Positions 14,160-23,984 of a stretch of DNA of 36,715 nucleotides are shown here, one piece after another. Source of the stretch: a virus. The DNA lies in the IMG/VR virus record IMGVR_UViG_3300030099_003026, positions 1-36,715 of that record, one strand, 5' to 3'. The notes below the pieces were generated by a model, which saw nothing but the letters and a program-made list of their open reading frames with translations, had not been told where the DNA came from and did not search any database. Each line of letters opens with the position of its first letter. The stretch's first letter is position 1. Position numbers and translations under genes: made by a program.

Positions 14160-16762
14160 TGACAGCGGTTAACTATCAGCAGATGATGACAGGCGGTAGC
14201 CAGAAGAAGAAAAAGAAACAGCCTACAATGGCACAGGCTCAAGGTGCTGGTGTTCAACAACCGCAGACATATGGTCAGCCGTCAATGGCTCAAGCACAAG
14301 GTCAACAAGATCCATTAGTGAGTGCAATAGCTGCCGGTAGTCAGGCTCAAAATCAACAGCCTACAATGGCGCAAGCTCAAGGTGGAATGCAACCTCAACA
14401 GCAACAGCCAACGATGCAACAGGCGCAAGGTGGCGCTACGCCACCACCACCTCCTCCACCGCCACCACCGGCTCCGTCGATGGCTCAAGCGCAAGCACCA
14501 GCACCGCAGCCAAGTATGGCTCAAGCACAAGGTGGAATGACAGGCCCACAACAAGCAATGGCACAAGCACAAAGTCCGTTAGCAGGTATGGATTTTAGTA
14601 GCCAATTACAGCAAGAGCAACCGCAATTTTCTGAAGATGAAATAAGGCGTAGGGCAATAGAGAGCAGTAACCAGTTTATGTCACCAGAGCAGCAAGAGCA
14701 GATGTTGCTTGCTGGAATGAAAAATTTTAACGAAGCAGGTTTTAGTCAAAATGCAACCCAGCAAACTTTAACAGGCCAAGCACCGCAGCCTACAATGGCA
14801 CAAGCGCAACAACAACAGCCAGTGGCTCAGCCATCAATAGCCCAACCATCGATGGCACAGGCGCAACAGCCGGTAGCTCAACCAAGCATGGCTGATGCAC
14901 AAAGCGCAGCATCTATTCAACCGGCAATTAATGTAAACCCAACAAGTGATCCGAATTTTGGACAAGCACCAGCCACAGCGGTCAACCCAACAAGTGATCC
15001 AAATTTCGGAAGAGCGCCAGCAACTACAGTGAATCCAACGAGCGACCCAAACTTTGGAAGGCCACCAGCAACAACGGTGAATCCAACGAGCGATCCAAAT
15101 TTTGGTAGAGCGCCGGCTACAACGGTTAACCCGACAAGCGATCCAAACTTTGGCAAAGCTCCAGCAACTACGGTAAATCCAATTAGCAATCCTGGCTTTG
15201 TATCTGACTTAGCTACTGGTCAGCCGGTAACAGAAAATCCATTAAGTGATCCGTTAGCTGTTAGAGCAATGGAAGAAGAACGCAGAAGCCAACCGGTTAC
15301 AGAAAATCCTTTAAGTGACCCATCGTTTGTTCAAGGTTTAGCTGCTGATGCAACTACGCCTACTGACGCATTAGGTGCCGGTGCGGATATGGCAGCCGCT
15401 CAAAATGTGGTTGAACCCGAAGCTGCACCAATGGCTGATACGTTAGAAGGTGCGTTACGTCAGCAATACATGGATCGAATTGGTGGAACAGACGATCCGA
15501 TTTTAGCATCACAATTAGCCGATCAGCAGATGCGCCAGAACGAAGCACGTAAGGCACTCGTCGAGCAGTTGGGTCGATATGGTGTATTGCGAGGCGGTGG
15601 CGATACAGCGGCTGCTTTAGCGAGAATGGGCGAGGGCGATGAGCGTAACCGGTTAGCACTTGAAGCTCAAGCTGCACAACGCAGACAACAGGACTTACGT
15701 GATGCACAAGGTTTTGATTTGGGTCAACGTGGTATGGGTCTGCAAGAAGGTCGTTTCGATCAGGACAGGCTTACGCAAGAACTGGCAAGAGAAGTTACTG
15801 AGGCCGGTCAAACCGGTCAGTTTAGAGGCGGTCAAACAATGGCCGGACAACGCCAGGAAGCAGACATCTTTGGCGAAGTAGACGGTAGGCAGACATTGCA
15901 GTCTGATATACAGCGTGGCCAGTTAGGATTAGGTGAACGTCAAACCGGCTTACAGGAACGCACCGGTGCAGAGGACATTCGCAGATCAGCAGCGCAACGT
16001 GGAGCAATAGAAGGTCAGGAAGGTCGTGCTGAACGCCAGTTAGAATCACAGTTGTTTGGTGAGATCGATGGTCAGCAAACGCTAACGGGTGAAACCACAC
16101 GAAGCGGATTAGATACCCAAGACTTACAGCGTAGAATAGCTGAAGCCGGTCAGACCGGACTGTTTGATCAAGGCATAGAAGGCGTTGATCCAATACAAAC
16201 ACAGCAAGCCAGAGCATTACAGAGCGAACTGGAAACGGCTGCATTAGGACGTGATGCCACACGCGCTGGTTTGACGGGTACGTTTGACGACGATCCAACA
16301 TTAGAAGCTCGACTACGTGAAGCTGCAATGACCGGAAGATTAGGAGAAGGCGAAGACGAGCGACTGACATTGGCCGGAAGACAAGCTGAAATGGATACGA
16401 TAGGCGCAATATTGGCTGGTCAAGATTTAAATGATCGTAGGTTAGATCCATTACTACAAGGTTTAACAGAAAACATAGACAGTGAAGTTTTAGGTGAAGA
16501 AGCATCGCAAAGGTTTAGAGATGCTCAAGGTTTAAGCTCTATGCCTCAAGCAAGTCCATTTATGTCACCTGATAATATGAGAAGGTTTATAGAACTTGAA
16601 AAAATACTTAATGACCGTGGTGCAGGAATTAACCCGAATGAACGCGCATTAATTTATGAAGAAATGAGAGGGTTAAACCAAGAAACCGGTCAAAGCAGCA
16701 TGTTTGACTCGGCCAGACGAGCAGCAGCAGAAGCAAGAAGAAGAAGAGAAGAAGGAGAATAA
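14159..16762 (+). CDS. Large repetitive Gln-rich virion protein
   Basis: This 867-aa protein has three parts. Residues about 1-255 carry around ten copies of a PTMAQAQ / PSMAQAQ heptad-like motif separated by Gln/Pro linkers, including a run of ten prolines. Residues about 258-355 are five 16-aa repeats (VNPTSDPNFG plus a linker), a degenerate sixth copy and two ENPLSDP copies. The remainder is a Gln/Arg-rich helical region with QTGQFRGGQ-, GLQERTGAEDI- and TGLFDQG-type repeats. The first parts look disordered. It lies where podoviruses encode internal (ejection) proteins, so an ejected internal virion role is likely. It is one of the three large proteins after the nozzle gene. Confidence 0.6.
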   Translation: MTAVNYQQMMTGGSQKKKKKQPTMAQAQGAGVQQPQTYGQPSMAQAQGQQDPLVSAIAAGSQAQNQQPTMAQAQGGMQPQQQQPTMQQAQGGATPPPPPPPPPPAPSMAQAQAPAPQPSMAQAQGGMTGPQQAMAQAQSPLAGMDFSSQLQQEQPQFSEDEIRRRAIESSNQFMSPEQQEQMLLAGMKNFNEAGFSQNATQQTLTGQAPQPTMAQAQQQQPVAQPSIAQPSMAQAQQPVAQPSMADAQSAASIQPAINVNPTSDPNFGQAPATAVNPTSDPNFGRAPATTVNPTSDPNFGRPPATTVNPTSDPNFGRAPATTVNPTSDPNFGKAPATTVNPISNPGFVSDLATGQPVTENPLSDPLAVRAMEEERRSQPVTENPLSDPSFVQGLAADATTPTDALGAGADMAAAQNVVEPEAAPMADTLEGALRQQYMDRIGGTDDPILASQLADQQMRQNEARKALVEQLGRYGVLRGGGDTAAALARMGEGDERNRLALEAQAAQRRQQDLRDAQGFDLGQRGMGLQEGRFDQDRLTQELAREVTEAGQTGQFRGGQTMAGQRQEADIFGEVDGRQTLQSDIQRGQLGLGERQTGLQERTGAEDIRRSAAQRGAIEGQEGRAERQLESQLFGEIDGQQTLTGETTRSGLDTQDLQRRIAEAGQTGLFDQGIEGVDPIQTQQARALQSELETAALGRDATRAGLTGTFDDDPTLEARLREAAMTGRLGEGEDERLTLAGRQAEMDTIGAILAGQDLNDRRLDPLLQGLTENIDSEVLGEEASQRFRDAQGLSSMPQASPFMSPDNMRRFIELEKILNDRGAGINPNERALIYEEMRGLNQETGQSSMFDSARRAAAEARRRREEGE
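14933..15220 (+). repeat. 48-bp tandem repeats coding 16-aa units
   Basis: Units start at 14933, 14981, 15029, 15077 and 15125, with a degenerate sixth at 15173. Each encodes VNPTSDPNFG plus a six-residue linker (APATT-like). The copies of the core differ mostly at third codon positions (for example AAC/AAT, GAT/GAC, TTT/TTC) while the core residues are unchanged, so the protein repeat is under selection. Confidence 0.85.
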
Positions 16763-16763
16763 A

Positions 16764-17042
16764 ATGGCAGGATTTTTACCATTTGCAATACCGGCAGGGT
16801 TAAGTCTTGCTCAAGGTATGTACGCAAATCAACAGGCTGAACGTGATCGTAAAAGAGCAGAAGAACAGGCCAAACAAGACAAGCTGATACAGGCGTTCAA
16901 TCCGCAAGCCCAGCCTACAACAACACAACAGGCATCGCAGCCGGGCATTGGGCAAACATTAGTAAGCGATCCAATGACGCGCAAACTGCTTGAACAAATA
17001 GCTGAACAGAAATTCGGCATAACACCTTTAGGTGCAGTATGA
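16764..17042 (+). CDS. 92-aa small virion-region protein
   Basis: I start at ATG 16764 because AAGGAG lies 6 bases upstream; an earlier in-frame ATG at 16704 falls inside the previous gene. The protein has a hydrophobic N-terminal stretch (GFLPFAIPAGLSLAQGMYA, 3-21), then a charged helix (ERDRKRAEEQAKQDK) and a Gln-rich tail. The hydrophobic segment could insert in a membrane during DNA ejection. It overlaps the following gene by ATGA. No family is recognised. Confidence 0.65.
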   Translation: MAGFLPFAIPAGLSLAQGMYANQQAERDRKRAEEQAKQDKLIQAFNPQAQPTTTQQASQPGIGQTLVSDPMTRKLLEQIAEQKFGITPLGAV

Positions 17043-19375
17043 GCAATGTTTTAAGTAGGTCAAACAACCCAACAGGCATACGCCTTCCAAAAAGCAAGGC
17101 TGCACGATTCTATTCAGCTGATAACCCGGGATTTGCATTTGGCGAATCTACGGTTGTTGGCAATACGCCAGGCGGTTTTGTTGAGTTTGGAGATAAGAAG
17201 TCAGGTGCTAAAGCGGCACTTCACGACTATGGCGTAAAAAAAGATAAGGGGTTTACGCTTGGCCAATTTATAGAAGCGCATACAAGTGGTGATTCTACAG
17301 GTATTGCTAACCACAAAATTAACATACCGGCAATACTTAAAAAAGATGGTATAGATGTAAATTTAGATACGCTAATGTCTGACATACCTACTGGTGCTTT
17401 GATGAATGCGGTTACGCAAAGCGAAGGTGGGCTGGAAAACAGAGCGCAATTTGAACCTGTTTTTGCAAATATTTTAGCTGATACCGCAACCGTTGATGAC
17501 TCGTTGGTAAGGAATTTAACTGAGGAACCTTCAACGGGCGAGCAGTTTACCCCTCTCTCTTCTGAAGAGTTGGCTAAAATGACTTCAGAAGAACGCAACG
17601 CATACAATAACAGAGCAATGGATGCTTGGTCTAAATCATCTAAAAGTTTCTCTGATCTTACGGGCGATAAGTCAACAGACCAAACAGATCCTATTACTAA
17701 GCGTCTTACAGCAGATTCCTATCGTGATAATCCTAATGTCAGCATACCAGCCTCAGTAAGAAACAGTATGGATTTTCAAACTGTTGGAGGAGGTCGGATG
17801 TTTGAGCGTTTTCCTAAAATGTCCATAAGGCCTACGCCTACGGCTGGTCAGCCTACGTCACCTGTTACGGATGAATTGCCACCAGGTTCTAAGGTTCCAA
17901 CAGAGCCTTTTGGTTCCATCGACAAGGTGGAAGTTGAACCGGTAGATATAGAAACTCCGGAAAACACTATAGAGAACAAATTAATTGAAACTAAGGTGGA
18001 ACGCGGAGATGAAGAAGCAGTTGCGGTTCCAACTTTTACAGATGAAGAAGAGGTAGAACAACCTCAACAGTCTATGCTGGCTCGTCTTGGCAAAGCAGTA
18101 AGAGACAACCCCGAAATGGCACTGGCCGGAACACGTTCTATTGGCAGTTTATTAGCCGCCATTGGTCAGGGTCGCGGTCAGCGTAAAGAAGATGAGCGCG
18201 TAAGGCAAGCCACTGGCAGATCGAATTTAATAAGTGCTTTAACAAGTGGAAGAGTCACACCGGGCGTAAGCAAAGAACAGCCTGATATTGGATTGTTAGG
18301 TCGTATTGGGCAAGGACTTGCCGTAGCTGGTGAAACCGGCATGGAAGCGCTTAAACAGAGAGATGTGCAAAAGTTAAAACAAGACGAGTTGACAAGAAAG
18401 ATACGTAGAGATGCGGTGACGGCTGCCCGTACTGCTGCTTTGAACAATTTAACTGCTGAACAAATTAATAAATCAATATTTGATGCCACAATGGATATGA
18501 CGGAAGCGGAAGCAAGAGAGTATGAAAGATATTATCGCAGAGGTTTAGCGCAGCAGGGGCAAGACTTAGACCTTGCAAAATTTAAGTTGTCACAAAAAGC
18601 GTTGGATTGGAAAAACATTTGGCAAAACGCTGATATGCAAGCAGAACAGTGGGCGCAAGCACGTAGGGACGAATTCTTTAAGCTAAGTGTTGAGGATAAA
18701 AACAGAGCATACGAGTTGTCAAAAGAGAGATTAAATCTAGATAAGACCAAAACTGATGCCTATGTCAGAAAAGCCGATGCGTATGTGCAAAAATTGAAAA
18801 ACGAAGCCGATGAAGCGTTAAAAGCAGTGTATGGTGATCGGTATAAAAACTTTAGAGATATAGTGACAGAAGCCAATAAGGAGATAAGCGGATTCCTGGC
18901 TGATGAACGAGGAACTTTAAAGATATATACAGGACTCACTGCCGCTTTTGAAGATTTTGATAAAAATCCAAATGCAGCAAACAGTACTGCCATCTTTAAC
19001 TTTTATCAACAGATGATTGATGCTGCAACCGTACGAGAAGGCGACCTCAACTTACAGGAACGAGCGCAAGGTTTCCAGCAAGAGCTTGCAGCGTTTTTTG
19101 AACGTGCCAGAGGTGTTGGACACGTTCTTTCAAATACTCAATTGAGAAGAATGAAACGATTGGGTGATGCCCTGTATAAAGATTTGGCCGGTAAAGCGCG
19201 TGGCAGACTAAACGCTTATCTGTCTGAGGCTGTACCGCCAGAAGAACGCGCAAGTTTCGACAGATACTACGATAGGCTTTTTGGCACACCTTCGCAGATC
19301 GAACAGGATACAGGGGTAAAGGTTACCAATGCTCCAATTATTGTGAAGTCGTTGGAAAATCTGGAGGATGAATAA
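17039..19375 (+). CDS. Ejection protein with N-terminal muramidase-like domain
   Basis: This 778-aa protein begins with a domain (about 1-145) that looks like phage structural muramidases. It has NNPTGIR at 9-15, GFVEFGDKKSGAKAAL, YGVKKDKGFTLGQFIEAHTS, and INIPAILKKDGIDV near 94. Such domains open a local hole in peptidoglycan for DNA entry. The middle is acidic and disordered (PTFTDEEEVEQPQ), and a long charged helical part (about 430-720) follows. Placement among the internal proteins and before another large helical protein supports an ejected, virion-borne role. Start/stop overlaps join it to both neighbours. Confidence 0.65.
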   Translation: MSNVLSRSNNPTGIRLPKSKAARFYSADNPGFAFGESTVVGNTPGGFVEFGDKKSGAKAALHDYGVKKDKGFTLGQFIEAHTSGDSTGIANHKINIPAILKKDGIDVNLDTLMSDIPTGALMNAVTQSEGGLENRAQFEPVFANILADTATVDDSLVRNLTEEPSTGEQFTPLSSEELAKMTSEERNAYNNRAMDAWSKSSKSFSDLTGDKSTDQTDPITKRLTADSYRDNPNVSIPASVRNSMDFQTVGGGRMFERFPKMSIRPTPTAGQPTSPVTDELPPGSKVPTEPFGSIDKVEVEPVDIETPENTIENKLIETKVERGDEEAVAVPTFTDEEEVEQPQQSMLARLGKAVRDNPEMALAGTRSIGSLLAAIGQGRGQRKEDERVRQATGRSNLISALTSGRVTPGVSKEQPDIGLLGRIGQGLAVAGETGMEALKQRDVQKLKQDELTRKIRRDAVTAARTAALNNLTAEQINKSIFDATMDMTEAEAREYERYYRRGLAQQGQDLDLAKFKLSQKALDWKNIWQNADMQAEQWAQARRDEFFKLSVEDKNRAYELSKERLNLDKTKTDAYVRKADAYVQKLKNEADEALKAVYGDRYKNFRDIVTEANKEISGFLADERGTLKIYTGLTAAFEDFDKNPNAANSTAIFNFYQQMIDAATVREGDLNLQERAQGFQQELAAFFERARGVGHVLSNTQLRRMKRLGDALYKDLAGKARGRLNAYLSEAVPPEERASFDRYYDRLFGTPSQIEQDTGVKVTNAPIIVKSLENLEDE

Positions 19376-22014
19376 TGGCTGAACAAAATCGTGTCACAAC
19401 TACGCGAGATCAGGATGCACAAGTGGAGATTGAAGCTCCGACATACACACAGTTGGGTGAATATTTAAAACAAACCGCAGAAAGCGAAGGCGTTACAAAG
19501 TATCGTGATGTGGATAGTCGATCTTTGGGTCTAAGATACCATAAGCGATATGCGCCAACGCAAAAGATTACGATCACGGAAGAGGACGTTCCAATATTTG
19601 CTCCGTTTATACCGGATGAAGGATTCTCTGCGTTAGGTACAGCGCAAAATATTCCGGAAAGTGCAGTAGAAGAAGGCAAGAATATTTTAACAGCATTGAG
19701 TAGTCCGTATACAACCGGAAAGACAATGGTGCAAGCTGGAATTGGTGCTGTTGAAGGGTTGGCCGGAACAAATATTTTTCCGGAGAGCAAACAGGTCGCA
19801 AGAGAAATGAAGGAAGGTGTGCTTGCTGACGTTGGGTTTACTCGCCGTCCGGATGGAACATTAGATTTTACCGGAGAGGGGTTGCAGAATCGGCCATTGG
19901 CAGCAATTAGTACCTTGCTTGGTGGCACTGGATTAGGAGCAAACATAGCAAAACGAACGGCGGCACAAGTTGCTAAACAGGCAGGTAAACGCGGTGCAGA
20001 TCAAGTAAGAGAAGGGGCAGAAAGATTTGTTAGAGGTGCAGAAAAAGTTGAAAAGGCATCTCAGCTTTTTGATCCGACAACAGCAATCGGTAGAGGTATG
20101 TTAAAAGGAGCAGAGCTTAGTGGTAAGGCTGCACTTGGAGGCATTAAACAAGTAGGCAAAGAAGTTGTTGTTAAGCCTATAGCTAAAGCCTATCAAGGTA
20201 GTCAGGCGCAACAGACGTTTAAAAACTTTCAAGAGGCAATAACTGGTTTTAAAGAGTTTGCACAGAGTGGGTTTGATGGTCGGTTTGCAAACATATTTGG
20301 AAGAAAAGGTCAAACTATACGAGAGCGTGGAAGGTCTGCTTTAGAGTCGATAAAAGATTTGAACAAAAAAGCAGAAGAGTTTGTAACAGAACAGGTAGGT
20401 CAACGCACAATGGATCAGGTTGGCCCCGTTAAAACAAAAGGATTATTAGATGGACTTGTTGCTCAGTTCATGGGTTTTACAACAGGTCTTGGTTCTGATG
20501 TAATAGATGAGATTGTCAGGATAAGTCGCATTGATGACCAGGCGCAACGTAAGATTATGCTTGAAGCGGCAAACCGAGAGTATGATACAGGCAGTCGTTA
20601 CGTTACGGTAGGCGATGAAATTATTTCTGAACTTACCGGAGCGGTGAATGAATGGTCGGAAAAAATGCGTGAGGGTACATTGGATACCCGTCAAGCATTG
20701 CAGATGAACAAAGTTAAAACCAACATGCCTTCCATACGGCAAGCCATTATCCAAGATCCAAATTTACGCAATCAGGGTGTGGTATTTGAGTTTGGAACGG
20801 TAAAAGATGATATAGGATACGGTGCTGTTGGTGGTAGGGTTTTTAAGGAACGACCAGCTACGCCAGAAGAAAAAGGATTTAAACCGGACAACATCAATTT
20901 CGGAGGCACGGATATACCGGCAATGGGTCAGGGGGTTGCTGCGGTAAAAGAGGCGTTTGAATATGTGATGAATCTGCCGGAAAATGCCAGTATAGCAGAA
21001 TTGGATTTAGCAAAAAGAAGAATATCTAAACTGCAAAAAGCGTCAGAAGGACAAGCGCAAAGTCAGTTGAATACGTTACGGGGTATCGTTTATGATGCAA
21101 TAGTTAAAAGATACGATGCACAAGACGTACGTCAGCAACTTGGCGTAAGTGGAACCGGGCCTAATCCGTATTTAGCAGCTATGGCTGAGTATGAAGATTA
21201 CGTTACGCGCTTAGATGACATAGAGGCAACATTAGGCGTGAAAGATCCGCAACTGAAGTTTGGCGGTGAGGAAACGCTTGCCGTTTTGCGACAAAGTAAA
21301 AACCCACAAACAGTTATCAAGGCAGTATTGAACGCATTTGGCGGTGCAGATCGTGAGATTGCATTGAGAAATCTGCGTGTATTGCTTGACGATACTGGCC
21401 GTCAGGATTTACTGCCAAAAATAGTTGGCCTTAGTATGCGACCCATATTTGGTGAAGGTTTGGTTGTAAAATCAGAAATAAGCCAGATCGGTCGTGCAGC
21501 ACTCAGTTATAACCTTTTTAATGTTTTAACTGCTCCGCTTGTTTTAGCAGGGTTTAGTCCAAAGTATGGTGGCATGGCTTTAAGTTATCTCTACTCGCCT
21601 TCGGGTGCAGCAGAGTTGTCTTCGTTGCCGGGTAAAGGCGTTGATCTCGCTACTCAAGGCGTAGGTCGATTAGAACAAATACTTTCTGCCGGTAACGTGC
21701 CTTTGCTGAATAAGTTGTCTGCGGAGCGCACGGGTAAATCCATAGACAAAATCACCCCGGCTGATCGTGCTAAGACGCTTACCGAAGTGCGAACAATGAG
21801 AGAAATCTTAGAACAGTCGGTAGGCAGTCAAGAGATCACCACATTAAAAAGTCTTTTGCGTGGTGGCGTGGCTACGAATCGTGCTGTTGAGCAAGGGCAA
21901 GAAGAAGAAACGCGACGTAACATTTTGGCTACGCTTAGTCGAGCCGGAAGATTTGAAAATCCAACAACGCCGCCACCAACAGGTGGAGGCTCAACACTGC
22001 CTCCGTCAAGATAG
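19375..22014 (+). CDS. Large internal virion (ejection) protein
   Basis: This 879-aa protein is Ala/Gly/Arg-rich and mostly helical. It has weakly hydrophobic Gly-rich stretches (PLAAISTLLGGTGLGANIAK near 174-193 and NLFNVLTAPLVLAGFSPKYGG near 714-734) that could contact membranes. No enzymatic motif is visible. Third of three large proteins after the nozzle, it fits the ejection-protein set that forms the trans-envelope channel in short-tailed phages. The start overlaps the previous stop (TAATG). The proline/glycine-rich C-terminal end (PTTPPPTGGG) is probably flexible. Confidence 0.6.
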   Translation: MAEQNRVTTTRDQDAQVEIEAPTYTQLGEYLKQTAESEGVTKYRDVDSRSLGLRYHKRYAPTQKITITEEDVPIFAPFIPDEGFSALGTAQNIPESAVEEGKNILTALSSPYTTGKTMVQAGIGAVEGLAGTNIFPESKQVAREMKEGVLADVGFTRRPDGTLDFTGEGLQNRPLAAISTLLGGTGLGANIAKRTAAQVAKQAGKRGADQVREGAERFVRGAEKVEKASQLFDPTTAIGRGMLKGAELSGKAALGGIKQVGKEVVVKPIAKAYQGSQAQQTFKNFQEAITGFKEFAQSGFDGRFANIFGRKGQTIRERGRSALESIKDLNKKAEEFVTEQVGQRTMDQVGPVKTKGLLDGLVAQFMGFTTGLGSDVIDEIVRISRIDDQAQRKIMLEAANREYDTGSRYVTVGDEIISELTGAVNEWSEKMREGTLDTRQALQMNKVKTNMPSIRQAIIQDPNLRNQGVVFEFGTVKDDIGYGAVGGRVFKERPATPEEKGFKPDNINFGGTDIPAMGQGVAAVKEAFEYVMNLPENASIAELDLAKRRISKLQKASEGQAQSQLNTLRGIVYDAIVKRYDAQDVRQQLGVSGTGPNPYLAAMAEYEDYVTRLDDIEATLGVKDPQLKFGGEETLAVLRQSKNPQTVIKAVLNAFGGADREIALRNLRVLLDDTGRQDLLPKIVGLSMRPIFGEGLVVKSEISQIGRAALSYNLFNVLTAPLVLAGFSPKYGGMALSYLYSPSGAAELSSLPGKGVDLATQGVGRLEQILSAGNVPLLNKLSAERTGKSIDKITPADRAKTLTEVRTMREILEQSVGSQEITTLKSLLRGGVATNRAVEQGQEEETRRNILATLSRAGRFENPTTPPPTGGGSTLPPSR

Positions 22015-22024
22015 GTAAATTAAC

Positions 22025-23971
22025 ATGGGTACTGTATCAAGGGTACATACATTTTCATCAGGCGCGGTTTTAACAGCGGCGCAACTCAACAACGAGTTCG
22101 ATAACCTTCTGACCAGTAGCGCGGTCAATGGAGGCCTGGATGCGTCTAACTTAGGCGTAAGCGCCGGCCAGGTTACTGCCTCTAAAGCGTTAGTTGTTGA
22201 CAGTTCGCGAGATCTTGATGATACGTCATCGTCAAACCAGTTAAACAACCTTACGGTATCAGGGTTGCTAAAAACAGACAATACGACTAATGCTACATCC
22301 ACAACAGACGGGTCATTACAAACAGATGGTGGTCTATCTGTGGCGCTGGATGCGGTTATCGGTGACGATCTGAAATTGTTAAGTGATTCTGCTGTATTGT
22401 CGTTAGGTTTAGGGTCTGATTTTACAATTACACACGATGGAACGACAGGCGCTACATTAGCCGGAAACCCCATTGTAATCGACTCAGGAGACGATCTAAC
22501 GCTCGATGCTCATACTGGCGTGTTTACCTTCAAAGATGCTGGAACGTCCGTTTTAAGCATCACAGAGAGCAACTCAGGCGATGTTACGATTAAGCTGATT
22601 ACAAACGGTAAAGATTTAAAGTTTACGGACAATGGAGATGCGGTAGGACTAACCGTATTAGATGGGGCTGCTGGTATTACTGTAGCCGGTGAAGGTGATT
22701 TTGGCTCACTGGATGTCAGTGGAAATGCCGACATAGACGGAATAACTAACTTAGATGCAGTAGACATAGATGGAGCAGTTCAAATCGACGGAACGGTAAC
22801 AGTTGGAGTTGACGATACAGGCTATGATGTCAAGTTCTTTGGTGCTACAAGCGGATCAAGCGTGTTAATTGATGAATCTGCCGATGATGTGATTTTTACA
22901 AACTTTGGATTAGCGGTAGGATCGGATGCTACAGGTGACATATACTACCGTAACTCAAGTGGATACCTTGCACGTTTAGCGGCTGGATCAAACGGAAACG
23001 TATTAACTCTTGATTCTGGCATTCCTTCCTGGTCAGCATCGTCTGGTGGAGATATTGGAGGTAGCACAGGTTCAACAGACAATATTGTACTAACAGCCAA
23101 CGGCACAGGTGGATCTACCGTTCAAGCTAATTCGGCTGTTGCCATAGACGATAGCTCAAATATTTCAGGGGTAGGAACTATTGCCAGTGGAGCTATTACT
23201 GCCACAGACACAACTGCTCCATTAATTTTAAAATACGATGCACAAGAATTTGTCACTCACGCTGTTAGTTCAGCAGGGGTGTATAGTATAGCCACTACAG
23301 ATGCAAGCAGTGATAGTGGCGCAATAACATTAGACACGGTAGACAAAATTACACTCGACTCAGATACAGCGGATCAGGGCATTGTATACGCTGACGGTGG
23401 CACTGAACTGATGTCGATTACCAACAGTTCATCGGATGTAATTTTTAAACCTTTGGTGGACGCTAAAGACATTGTTATTCAACAATACGATGGTAACGAA
23501 GTTGCAAGATTTGCTGATAATAGACGGTTTTATTTATACGATGAAGGCGGTGAATATTTATCGTCTGATGGATCTAATTTAACAATTGCATCAGGCTCGG
23601 CTGCTTGGGTTTTACCAGCCAGTGATGGCAGTGCAAACCAAGTATTAAAAACCAACGGGAGTGGCACGTTATCTTGGACTGATGCAGGTGGAGGAGCGTA
23701 TTCAGATTGGTCTGTTAAAACCAGTAATTATACTGCATCGACCAAAGATCAGTTAATCTGCAACCACGCATCTACGGCATTTACTATTACTTTGCCAAGT
23801 TCGCCAAGTGCAGGTAACACAGTGACCATTAAAAATGTTGGAGCAGCAACAGTAACCGTTGGGCGCAATTCAGAGAAGATAAACTCACAGGCAGAAGATG
23901 GCACTTTATTCACCGATGCAGCAGTCCAGTGTGTTTATGTGGACTCAACTATTGGTTGGACAACACTTTAA
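22025..23971 (+). CDS. Tail fibre / spike protein
   Basis: This 648-aa Asp/Gly/Ser/Thr-rich protein has beta-helix-like repeats (LTVSG, ITVAGEGDFGSLDVSG, ADIDGITNLDAVDIDG). The N-terminus VHTFSSGAVLTAAQLNNEFDN is a very common start for phage fibre proteins and probably anchors to the tail. The C-terminus ends in a compact beta domain (FTITLPSSPSAGNTVTIKN) that may trimerise. It would bind the host surface. A glycine-rich adhesin and a fibre-assembly protein follow, giving a complete receptor-binding cluster. Confidence 0.75.
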   Translation: MGTVSRVHTFSSGAVLTAAQLNNEFDNLLTSSAVNGGLDASNLGVSAGQVTASKALVVDSSRDLDDTSSSNQLNNLTVSGLLKTDNTTNATSTTDGSLQTDGGLSVALDAVIGDDLKLLSDSAVLSLGLGSDFTITHDGTTGATLAGNPIVIDSGDDLTLDAHTGVFTFKDAGTSVLSITESNSGDVTIKLITNGKDLKFTDNGDAVGLTVLDGAAGITVAGEGDFGSLDVSGNADIDGITNLDAVDIDGAVQIDGTVTVGVDDTGYDVKFFGATSGSSVLIDESADDVIFTNFGLAVGSDATGDIYYRNSSGYLARLAAGSNGNVLTLDSGIPSWSASSGGDIGGSTGSTDNIVLTANGTGGSTVQANSAVAIDDSSNISGVGTIASGAITATDTTAPLILKYDAQEFVTHAVSSAGVYSIATTDASSDSGAITLDTVDKITLDSDTADQGIVYADGGTELMSITNSSSDVIFKPLVDAKDIVIQQYDGNEVARFADNRRFYLYDEGGEYLSSDGSNLTIASGSAAWVLPASDGSANQVLKTNGSGTLSWTDAGGGAYSDWSVKTSNYTASTKDQLICNHASTAFTITLPSSPSAGNTVTIKNVGAATVTVGRNSEKINSQAEDGTLFTDAAVQCVYVDSTIGWTTL

Positions 23972-23984
23972 AGGATAAAATAGG

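Noticed and set aside
14917-15189. 90-codon minus-strand frame with a repeated protein motif
   Set aside because: Its periodic sequence is the antisense reading of the 48-bp coding repeats.
22006-22473. 155-codon minus-strand frame within the tail fibre gene
   Set aside because: It lies antisense to a well-supported fibre gene, with no ribosome site and no recognisable protein features.
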